A stretch of DNA of 62,000 nt. It comes from Cristatella mucedo. Lineage: Eukaryota > Bryozoa > Phylactolaemata > Cristatellidae. The position numbers and the translations under genes were made by a program. The DNA lies in assembly GCA_009760855.2 (NCBI GenBank), contig WPIO01000152.1:577501-639500 (forward strand), written 5' to 3'. Positions 45,001 to 56,900 of the stretch are shown here, one piece after another; the stretch's first letter is position 1, and each line of letters starts with the position of its first letter. Below the pieces are notes generated by a model that was not told the origin of the DNA, made no database searches, and worked only from the letters and a program-made list of their open reading frames with translations.

Positions 45001-48000
45001 CGTGGTATCCTTATCTAAACAAGCCCGAATTTTAGCAATATTATGAAGCTGAAAATAGGCAGATTTGACCGTGGAGTTGATATGGTCGTCTAACGAGAGG
45101 TCGCTTTGGAATAGTTGTTAGTCATATTACCACTAATCTGTTGGTAGGCTCCTGTTTCAGCCTGCATATGTGAAGGGCTCAGAAAGAAAAGTAGCGCTCA
45201 TTGGGTGCTGTAAGAATATATTATCATTATAGGTGAGACCATGGAAATGGAAAATGAATCGAATGAGACCACAACTGCAGTGCTGGCCGAGTTCGATCGA
45301 CGGAGGCGTGTAAGGAATCAACCGTCTGTCTTGTGATGTTGCACTTTTGTTTTTCAAGTGCTAGCATCTATGCTTAGGTACACTGATAGTGGGTATGTAT
45401 GTCACACACCAGAGCTTGCAGATACTATGTAATTGTTTTTGGTTATATCTAGCATGCCAGAGCCCCTTGAAACTAGCATGCTGAGTAATGACTGAGCTGC
45501 TCTAGCTGGCTATGTTGGAACTGAGCTCTGACTTGCATTCGAAAGAAAGACGACTACATTGCCCATCTTGACCGATCTTCGACACGAGATGGGTTCCTGT
45601 CAAGATAGACTTGTGTCAGCCACTAGGAATGTGCCTTTGGATTTTCCTTGCAAAGGTGTATGCATTGGAAGCTTCATTCTTTCTATTCATTGATGGTCGT
45701 CCCTACAAAAAGCAGAATTCCTTTTCTATACAGCAGCTGATTTTGAATTTCTTACATAGCTCCCTTTCAGCAGCTTAGCCAATACACGACCTTTGCACTT
45801 GCCATCATCAAGGCCTATCAAGTGCTAGCTGCTGCTCGTTTGTATGCTGGATGGTTGTGGGGTCGTTCACGTAGATTCTGGCTGGTGCTTTCTGGTTTGT
45901 TTGAGGAAATTAATCACAATTTCACTAATTAATTTGAAGTGAGTATCTTGGCTGGTTTTGTTCATGTGAATAGGCTCGGGACTGATTATCTGCTGCTTTG
46001 CAGCGTGTGGCAACAGCTGCGACTAAATTGCAAGCTAACTTACACTTCCGGTGGCTTGTGTGGTTAGAGTACTGCTTGTTACGGTTGTTTTGGATGACAT
46101 GGCTGATTGTGATTCTTTCGATGAACGGTGCTCTTATATGTGGGTGCGGCATCCTAATGGTCAGGGGAATGTGGGTGTGGCACTATTTCGATGAAGTATT
46201 CTTGCCAACAAAGAAAGCCAGATAAGCCAGATAGAAACAAACAAGGGATGTATTTTATACAAAGGCTACGAAAGCAGCATTTAGACACCCTTATTCTCTA
46301 GTCTGCCATTTGTTTCTCTTGGTCTGCTTTTTGTTTCTCTGGTACCATGATGACTTCATGGAATGGGTGCTGCTGTCCTTAACAAAGGAGATATATCACA
46401 GTGAACATTTGCCAACACTGAGAAAATCGAATGAATGTCAGAGCTTGGAGGAATGATCTAGTTTCTCTATGGTGAAAATGCAATAGCCTAACTGCAGCGT
46501 CCAAGATTTTATGTTAAGTTTAAAAAAAAAACTGTGCTTCCATGCCATTCGTTAGATTCTTGTAGTATGCATGTAGACCAATTATGCATGTTGACAAAGC
46601 CCCGTAGATTCAGCGGAACCATTTCGCATCTTGCAATAGGCGATTCCCATCGAATGCCTACTACTGACACGAATGAGCAGGAAAAGGAAACACGTATTTA
46701 GAAAAAGAATCTGCTCGGTATATTTAAGTAAAGTTGTATCAGTTCACGAAGTTTAAGGTCGAATTAGATAAGTGCAAAAAAAACAAGATGGTGGAAGCAA
46801 GAAGCGTTTGTGCAAGGACCGACCATAGCTGCCGGGACAGGCTCAAGATCTGACCGTGGTTAGCATCCCCGTGCAGGACCGCGGGCCTTTTTGCAAAGTG
46901 GATACTTTGGTATCAAGCACCCCAGATAATGTGTGGCCGGCTAACTCGGAATGGAAAGACGGGAAGCGGTTTGCCAAGCTTCCTGATGTGGACTTTCCTT
47001 TCATGCTGGCTTGAGAGCTGTAAAGCACCACGTGCTGAGATCATGCAAATGCAACTGCTGAGGTTAGCTCGGTGAATTTTCAGGTTTTAGCCCGGCTCAT
47101 CCGATAATGCGCAAGTGCATCTCGGAATGTCGGCCCGACGATAAATATAACCCGGGACAACCTGGTCTTATTTTATTGAATAGCATCTGGCCGCACATTT
47201 CATAGCGCAGCAAACTGACACAGCACACATTGACATGGCACTTCTTACAACTGCCGCCAGGCACCTTAAATTGGAGGGGGGAAAATAATTCACTTGTAAA
47301 GTGCCCTGGGAGAACTTAATCTCTATTCAGGCCCTTCACATATGCCATGGGGCTCGAGCCCACGACCTCGATGAGACCTTGGTGGGGGCGAGCACCTTAA
47401 CCACTGGGGCCAAACCAGCGTGGCACCACTGTTTATTTCACTTTACTTTAGGTCTTGTATTTTAAAGTAAATAGGTTAGTGCTTGCGCATGCTGACAGTA
47501 TGTTCAAGATTCACCAGAAAGCGGCTGCTTTCTAGTGACAGCACAACCGTCACGGCGGCAGCAGAGTATTGAAAAAAACACCTATTATATGAGTGTGGGT
47601 TTGACTAATGGATGCACCCGTGCAGTTGACTGGAAAGAAGGCATTTATTGAACTCTGTGCTTGTGATCGGTTGGTTCACCAGCCTTATGATGTGCTCATG
47701 TGTAGCCGAAGAAGAAGAAGAGCCTTTAGAGCTTTTAGAGCTTTTTAAGGCAGCTTTTGCAGTGAGCGGGCAATTCTGTACTGCTTTATGCGCGCACGTA
47801 TCGAAACGTCCACGATGTGTGTGGTCAAGTTTGAGCACCTTGGCGATAGCTGCTGTTTCTCTATGCGTGGCGACAGCGGCTGTAGGATATCGCTACTCGC
47901 CATTGCTGTGACACTCGGCCGCCAAGCTGCCTCCGAGACGAGATGCTTGCTCGTTTGCAGGCCAGGCACATTGCTGTACCCACAGACGATATTGAAGTCA

Positions 48001-50862
48001 AGGTCAAGTTAAGGCAGCTCGGCGAGCCCATCTGTAAGTGACGGCGTGCAACAGCTGGTCGCTTGTAGTTTGCTGCTTTGTCTGTGTGTGCGCGCCGTGC
48101 TCTGTAGACCGCTCGTGTGTGGCGTGGCAATGGCAAGTGTCGTCGTCGTCATCAGCTCCTCTGAGCTTCCTCCCCGAGCTTCGGCAATGTGTATAGCATG
48201 CTGCCGTCTGACTGCGTTTGTCTACTAGGCCTTTTCGGTGAGGGTCCGGCTGATAGGCGGGACCGCTTGCGCAATCTGCTGTCGGTGGTCGGAGAAGAGT
48301 CGTTCAGGCGCGAGAAAGAAGAGCAGAAGCAGCAGGAGCAGAAGCGCGAGCAGGCAAGTCGTGGGACTCGTCGGGTGCGCGGGAGCACTGCTGAGGACGC
48401 GATGGACTCGTCGTGCTCAGTAGGACAGGCAGAGCAGCAGCAGCCGTTGCTCTGCCTGTCTCATTGGTAGCGGGCAGTGAATTCACAGGCGATCGTGCCG
48501 GCATAAATCGTTCGATTGGCATACATAAATCGTTCGATTGTTCGATTCTCCTCCACCAGCCCCCTCTCCGAGCCCTGCTGCGCAAAGGCAAGGCACGCGT
48601 TACGCCCAGGTGTACTGTGTAATTCGCTTTTGAGAGCCTACACTGCGCTCGTGTTCTCGAGACGAGCCCTGTTGCGGTCTTGTTTGCATTTGCAGCAGGC
48701 TGCTTGCAGATGCTTGCAAGTTTTGAGTTGATCCTGTCGCGTCAGTCTGCTGAGCTGCTCTCTCCTTTTTCGTCAGGACAATGTCACGTGGTACCACGAA
48801 GGCGCAGAGGCGCTGCAGCAAGCGCGTGTCTCGTTGGCCGACTACTCGCTGCCTCGCGCTGCCGCTCGCCTGAAGCGGGAGCGGGAGCAGGCGGCGATCC
48901 CGCCGACGCAGCGACAGGCCCGCACGCAGGAGCTTCACAAGCAGCTGCGGGTTAGTCGGCTGCCTAGTTCTGCGACTGCTTGCTCGTGCGTGCATTCAGG
49001 CTCCCTCGGTTGTGGTTACGCTTTGTGCTCGCAAGGCAGCATGGGGATCGAGTGCATTATAGGAAGTGTCGTCGTGTCAATCGCTCTGTCTTTCTGGCTC
49101 TGTGTAACTGCTGACATAGATGTGGAGGGTATTACAATCGATTCATCTCAAACTGACTCACGTGACAGATTCGACCACTTTGTTCTGAACATTGTTGGCG
49201 CAGCAGCGCCACTTGATGCTATCTTGATCTCGTTATGCTTGCTGTTCACTTCGGTAGAACAAGCGGTGGGAAATGCACATCCGTTGATTCGAGTCGATCT
49301 CTAACAGGTTTTACTGCAGCAGGCCCCTATCTATAGGGGACCTCTGTCTAAATAGGGTAAAGAATGTGCCAGCCATCGATGAGTGGCTAGAAGTAAATTG
49401 TTGTATCACCACCTACCCCCTGCTTGCAGACACACTATCGATGTAAATCGTCAGTGGCCGTTGGTTGGCACGATATAAGCATTGAAAGAACTACTTGATT
49501 TTTCGGTTCTGTCCCCTCTTACCCTCAAACCTCCCTAGCTGCCAAGACACATGCTCATTTAGAGCCGTGGCTTTCTGCCGTACGAAACATCAACGTCTCT
49601 TTCCCTCTAGCTTGGCGACTAAATAAGGAGCAGTGCTGATGCCGGATGCAGTCGACTGGCTGCATGCCTCAATGCTAGGGGCATGCGTGCATTGGGCATA
49701 GTGTCCTGGGTGCTCGTGCGCAGGCTGGCGGGTTTGAGTGTAATCGAAGGTGCGTAGTGCGCGTAAGCCAGCTGGCTCTTCGATGCTGGTGTGCATCAAA
49801 ACTTGGTCGTGCCCAAGGAATGTTTCGCCCTGGCGCTTGCTTTGCTTTTCGGCGCCATCTTTGCCGGCCTCCAGGCTGTGATTCTCTGTCTCTGTGCCTT
49901 GGATCAGGCTCTCTCTCTTTGCAGACGTTCAGCAACGAAGCCAGCCAGATCGGAGATAGTCGGCCCATCTCTTATTGTGCGTTCAGCCCGAACTCGGAGA
50001 TGCTTGCCACCACGTCGTGGAGCGGCCTGTGCAAGCTTTGGTCGGTGCCGCTGTGTCAGGAGCTTCGAGTAATGCGAGGTACCCGCCGCCGCCTCAGGCG
50101 TAGCCTCTGGGTGCGTGCGAGTGTTAGCCGGCTTGCCGGCCCCGGAGCTTCACACTGCCTGTGCCGCTGCTCCTTCGGCTGCTGGCACCGCCTGCCAACG
50201 CCGGCTCCCCAAGAGCCCAGCCCGCTGCTGCAGTGTTGCGGCGTCACCGCCGCTGCAGGTCACACTTGCCAGGTGAGCTGCGTCGTGTGGCACCCTCAAG
50301 CGACCATGTCGCAGCCCGAGGACGGCCTGTGCTTGGCGACCTGCTCGCAGGACGGCGCCGTCAAGCTGTGGAGCCTGACAAGCGACGAGCCAATGGCGGA
50401 CATCGAGGGGCACGCGCCGCATCGAGTCAGCCGCCTGGCGTTCCACCCGTCGGGTCGCTTTCTGGCCACGTGCTGGTTAGTGTCATTCGCCGTGTCCGTG
50501 TTGCTGCCGCATCGAGTCAGCCGCCTGGCGTTCCACCCGTCGGGTCGCTTTCTGGCCACGTGCTGGTTAGTGTCATTCGCCGTGTCCGTGTTGCTGCTCA
50601 TTTCGGCTGCGCGGAAGAGAGATGCTGCCCATCCAAAGTTCCCCTCCCCTCTCCCGACAAGAGAAAGCCTGTGCCAAAGCGGGAAGACAGATAGAAGTGT
50701 GAGGGAAGCGAGGAGAGCGAGGGAGAAACTGACAGACAGACTGGAGACATAGGCCAGAAGAAATCAGGTAACCAGTGATTGGCAAATGGTGTTGCTGTCA
50801 TCTCACTTTTGTAGTATTAGGCAAACATGTTGTAAATCTTGTAGGGGTGTGCGTGTGTGTGC

Positions 50863-50903
<41 letters not shown>

Positions 50904-53900
50904 GGGGGTGTGTGTGTGCAAACATGACTGATTTGACCGGTGGGTTTGCTCAACACTACTGGGTCTTAACCTAGGCGTAAGGTGCTTACATTTCATGACC
51001 CAGGTCGTGGGTGTCTTGCAGAAAGCAATTCTTCATTCCTACTGCAAGTGGAAGGGATAGCCACAACGGCTTTTCTACAGCAACTTAAATCAGGCTGTTT
51101 AATCAGCTGACTTTTACTTGTTACCGAACCCCTGCAGGCTTATGTGGCACTAATTAAGCGTATTGATCTCAGAGTTGAACTGTGACCTTCTATTGTGGAG
51201 GCCAAGTCTTAGCTGCTCACTTGATCTTGGCGGACACTTTTTCCAAGAGTTTAATTTTACCAAATATGTTCAAATCCTGTGCTTAAACTTTCAAGCATGT
51301 CTCAGTCGAGGCTGCTATTGAGCTTAACCTATTTGTGCTTGTATGCAAGTTGTCGTGGTTAGCTGAGTTTTCACCTTAAAGCTGAGGCCTGGGCAAGCAA
51401 GCATTAAAAAGACGTCTATGGTGGACCATAACCAGGGGCATGCTGACCACAGCATTTGGATGTGATATGGCCATGGTAGTATGTGTGGACATGGTAGTAG
51501 GCGTATGCATATAATTAAAAGCCTTCTCGAATTGAGAGAGCTGATCTCAATTTACTATGCAAAATCGGGGGGGGGGGGGGGGTTGGCAAGACTTTTAGTA
51601 GGGTTGAAGTTTCGGGAGGCAGTTGACCTTATCAGCATTTGTGGCACTGCCTTAGCACAGGAAGAGGGTAGGTCTACGGTGTAGCATGTGTGGTGTGTTG
51701 AGGCATCTGGTGGCCATCACCGGGTGAAACCATTCTTTTTTGTAAAGAATGAGTAGGCACCTGAAAACTGGAAAGCATTGGCTAAGCTGTCAGTCATTGT
51801 GCTCGTGCTTGGTAATTCGGTCCGTGTCAGGATGGACATCTCTGGCTGGACCGTGTAGCCAGAAGGCTGTCCTGGGTATACGCCTGCCAATTGATGAGGT
51901 TATGCTGTTTTAGCAGAGCCTTACTTGTCCAAAACCCATTTGGCAACTCGCGTGTGCAGCAAAACTTGCCATTTTGTTAGTTCGCATTCTTTTTTCTGCC
52001 TTTGCATTAATTGCTCTCCATATCTCTGTGAAGCGTTCAGTGCAAAAATCCTTATCCTTTCGTCGGGTTTGTGCCTGCAGATGATGCACGGCTATCCTGC
52101 TGAAGCCAGAGGCCTGCTCCTACTATCTGGTTAGGAACCCGGCTGCCTCCGTTTTGACAGCTTTACTTTTACAACGTCTGGTCCCTGGTGAATTTCCCGA
52201 TGTGCGACGCTGACTGGCGCACGCCTACTTTCTTTCTCGTTTCAGTTTCGATAGTTCGTGGAGACTGTGGGACCTCGACGTGCAAGAGGAGATCCTGCAC
52301 CAGGAGGGCCACGCAAATGCCGTGTACTGCATCGCATTCCAAGGCGACGGCGCTCTCGCCTGCTCCGGGTAGGCTCTTGCAGCCACATGTTGCAGGTGCA
52401 TCTTGATGTGCATCGCTTGGCCGCTGGCAGCTGCTTAGTGGAGCGTCGTGAATCGGCTGCCCAGCCCTCTGAACCTGGGCCGTCCAGTTGCTTCCCGTAT
52501 GCTAATTCCTCTGCACGGACCCCTCATACAAATGCTATCCGATCTTCTGCCGTCCATGTGGCCTCAGCTTATTCCTCTTGCCCAAATTGCCACGGTCTGC
52601 AGAAGCACGGCCATTGCTCTTTTTTCTCTTTTTCAGTGGGCTCGACAGCTTTGGGCGTGTCTGGGACTTGCGCACGGGACGGTGCATCATGTTCATGGAG
52701 GGTCACATGAAGAGTATTCTATGCGTTGACTTTTCACCTAATGGGTAATCGGTGTTGCTTGGAGTTTGCCGTTTGCCTTACGGTTGAATTCTTGCGATGG
52801 ACTGCATCGCTTTGTAGTGCATGTAGTGATCGTACTATCGTGTTCTTAACACTGTTTGCTTTACGCCGCTCCAGGTACAATGTTGCCACGGGCAGCGAAG
52901 ACAACTCGTGCAAAGTTTGGGACGTGCGCATGCGCAAGTGCGTTTACACTATCCCGGCCCACACTAACATCGTGACGGCAGTCAAGTTTCTGCGTACGTA
53001 TGCTTGTAGCATCAGCCTTAGAAGGAAGCGAGCAGCGTGGACTGCACGGCATGTGTTGCCGTATTGGCCGTAGCAGACTCCATCCTAGGTGCCATGCCGG
53101 CAGTCGATCGGTCAAACCGTCATGACACCTCCGCAGTGGCAGTGCTGCAAATCTCTGGAGTGCAGCCTTCAGTTCACTGTTGCATGCTGCTATTGGCTAA
53201 GCTGTTTGCCCTTTCGACGAACTCGCGAGAGTGAAGCAAACATAGGGGTTGCCTAGGTAAAGGGAGCAAGGGTAAAGGGTGCTTGTACAACTCTTTGCGT
53301 TGTCACGTGGGGAACAATAATGTGACCGTTCCTGGGAGCATCTTGCCACCAATGTTACGACGCGACCAAGCGCCAGCAGCAGCCTCCTTTGTTTGAGGGA
53401 CCTGTGAAAGCAATGGATCCTGCGCTCTCTAACCTATCTCGGGAGACACAGGCCTCAGAGCAGAGATTTTTACACACCAAACGTTTGATGCGGGATCAGA
53501 GATTGCCTGTCAGTCGCTAAGCAATACTGTTTGAGCCTGCGACTTAGCATATCTGTTAGAATAAGGCTTCACTTCGGTTAGTAGTGATTTGATGGAGTGT
53601 GTGCTGAGTTGCTAAAGATGGGCGTGCTTGTGGCGTTCGTGATCTCGTCGCCGTACTATCGCCAGCTTAGACTGAAAGCTTTAATCAGCAGAGCGTTGGG
53701 CCTGCTTAAGTCCCAGCCTCCCAAAGCACACGTCGTGGGCTGCCCGTGGCTGCCGGCGTCAGAGCCTGACCATCTCTGCTTTTGTACACTGCCTGGCCAA
53801 GCGGTTGCCCCGGAGTGATTGGTTTGCTTGGCCCCCGGGGCAGCAGGTAGGACTGAGCTCCTTCAAACCTGGTTACTCTGGCAGAGCAAGTCACTCGGTC

Positions 53901-56900
53901 TTAGCAGAGGTGGTAATGTGCTCGTGCTTCACTGCCCAGGTCACGGGTTCGAGTCTTGCTGCAGTTAAATTTTGTATTGCTCGCTGCTGTGAGCTGGTGA
54001 TACCCGATTGGACTTTTCTACCACTCTATCAATGAGGCTGTTGAATCAATTGAGATTTTCCTTTCTTTGCTCGTGCCCACATCACTTGTAGATTAAGCAG
54101 CCACACTTCCCTTCATGGCAGCTTCATTGAAAGAGAACCGTGTGGCCCAATCCGCTGATCCCGAGCTGAACTGTCCGGGTTTGCTGGTGGTCCGCTAGAC
54201 GTTGGTGGGAGCGCACCACAGCTTTGCCGGGCGGGGGGGGGGGGGGGGGAGATGTAAAGTGCTTCTGTTGACTGCCAAAGCAGGCAGGAAATACCCGAAC
54301 TAATTCTCCATTAGGCTCTCCTCCAGGATCCTATGCCGATTAGAGATCGAATGCCACCAGGCATTACTTGTTTGCATGCCTGCCCCATCCGTCGCCCAGT
54401 TTGTTGGTCATCTTACCAGCTAGCTTACGTGGAGTGCGGCAACTGTAACGCCAGTCAAAATAAGTCGATCTAAGCGTGCCTAGAAGATGATCTCCTAGCC
54501 CTTCAGTAGGAAGCGTGCTGTTCCGGCCCCAAGTGGTTGATGGGGGATTCGAGTCGTTCGGCAGGCAATCTGAGATTGCCTGCTGTTTGCAGGTGAAAGC
54601 CAAGACTTTAGGCTATTCTGCTGCTATATTTCATGAGGCTGTTCAATCAGCTGACCTTTTTCACGTTTTCAAATGTCGTGTAAAAACTGTGTTAGCAGTA
54701 CAGAAGTTCTGTCAATGGAAGAGATGTGTATATTTTTAAGTCATAAAGAGATAAGGCTGGAGTCGGTCTGTGCCCTTCTTTTGCAAGCCCTCATTAGCCC
54801 CCTCACCGAAATAGCTAGTTAGCCGCAAGAGTGACCTGAATGTTCATGGTCTGTCTTCATTCGCTGCATGCCCAGTGCCCCTCAACTTGGAGGCAGAAGA
54901 CTTTGGAGCCCTTGTTTGCTTTTTAGCTGCCGTGTGCAAGGCTTGATGTTAGTTTGCAATTGTAGAGCTTCTTGAAGAGTTAGAATGACGACATTGCTTG
55001 CTGCATCGTGTCCACATAGGTGCCCGCTATCATAATGCTCGATTGACCACGGTAAACGTTCGATAGCCAGTGGGCGCCTTTCAAATTCTTCCCCTTCTTT
55101 CGAGGCTTTGCAAGCCTATCCCTGCTTGTGGTTTTTCCGTCGTTGCCAGCAGTAGCTCTGTGCCTCGGAACATTCTCGTAAACCACCATTATCTCTTTCG
55201 ACCGTGCAATTTTCATTCGACTGTAGCTTGTCACGTGGGCCTCTCCTGTGCCTTTCCAGAGGCAAGATCGGTCATGGTGGGGTGGGGCACATCATAGCCA
55301 CGCTGGCTGCTCCACCCCTGTCCGAACTTGACAATGGGTAGCCCGACATTCTCTACTTTTTTTTTTTACCGAATGCCTTTACTAATACCTGTGCCCTCAT
55401 CCACTGCTCTAATGTGCCCTGCCGGCACTGTTCCTTGATAAGGAGTATGCCCAGTCGGTCGCAGCTGCAGAGCAGCCGGTTGTTGCCTTCGAATGCATGC
55501 TGAAAGGATACGGCTTCTCGTTTGGTGGTCCTGGTCGAACCTGCTGTCACTCGCCAGGCCTGCCTCTACCCGTCGACCTAACGATGAGCGTGCACACCTT
55601 CGCGGCGTTATGCCTGCGGTAAAGTGCTTGCACTTCACGACCCAGGTCGTTGGTTCGTGTCCTACAACGGGCAACTCTCAATTCGCTTTCTGAAGCCGCA
55701 GTGATATCTGCTGAGGCATGTTCTAGTGATACATAAAATGAGGCTGTCAAGTCAAACCGGCCCGAGTACTTTCCTTTTTACCCAAGTTAGCCACTTACTA
55801 CCTTCGACGGTGTGATAGCTTAAGTGCTGCAATCACTATCCCGTTGGGCCCCAGAGTTGTTGCCACGGTGTCTTGCAAAACAGCAGCAGCAGGTGTTGGT
55901 GCTGCTGTGCAACTTTTGAGCAGAAGCATGCTCCACCGGAGCACAGCTGAGGCAGATGGGTCCACGATATAGTACCCATAATATAGTACCCAGCGTGGCC
56001 GGGTTTGGGTTGGCCTAGCGAAGGTGAAATATAACTCATGGTGACAAGCAAACGAGAAGGGTACGGCATGCCTCCTAATTTTTTGCCCGAATTTTGTTGC
56101 AGTCATGGTCCGGGCTGCAGGGATAGGATAAGTTCTTCCTGGTGTGTGGGCGGCCTTGCATGAGGGATGACTCTCCAGGCTGACGTTAGCAATGCAGCTG
56201 CATCCGGTGGTGGGTCCAGCTATGAAAACTGTAGAGCCTCAACCCCAACCCATGTCCTCGGCAAGTGGCTGAGCTTATGTAAGGTTCGGCTCTAGCGGTG
56301 CAGTCAAGGTCGAACTGGGCAGGTTGACTGTGACCAGCCTGCCCAGCTCTTCTCCACGCTTGCTTGCCCTTGCTTTGCTGTCGCTGTCCCAGGGCTTTCT
56401 GTGAGATTGCACTTCACCAGTCAGAATCGTTCACTTGCTGGCGTTCTTTCAGCCAGCAGACGACCGAGTGGCTGCGTGCACTGCTGCTCCAACTCGAGCA
56501 CTCCATTTTGCCTTTTATTTTAGGCCGGTCTCCTTCTCATGAATTGTGGCTGGAAACTATTGCACGCATCTACTATGTGCCTTTGCTTTGAAGGAAAGCA
56601 CTAAATCCCATGATTTGGCTACTGTCTGAAACCCGTGCACCAATGGTGCAGTGTAACAATTCTGCTCCACGTTCCTAGGAATCTAGTGGAATTCTACTCC
56701 GTCTGTCAAGCAGACCTTTTTACCCAGCAAATCAGTCCGATTCAGAAAGCTTTTCGTTCGACCGTTTAAGTTAAAGGTGTCAAGCCCGCAGCAAGAAACC
56801 CCCTAGCACGTGCTACTGTCGTGGCGGCGCGCCTTGCTTGGTGCAATAATTTTGCAGCAGACAGTAGCGCACATTGCTTCCACGGTTTACTGTGAGAAGT

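Noticed and set aside
49757-50752. A single 331-codon frame covering PRPF4 exons 6 and 7
   Set aside because: It reads through intron 6 in a frame that mixes intron and exon sequence; homology and splice sites define two separate exons.
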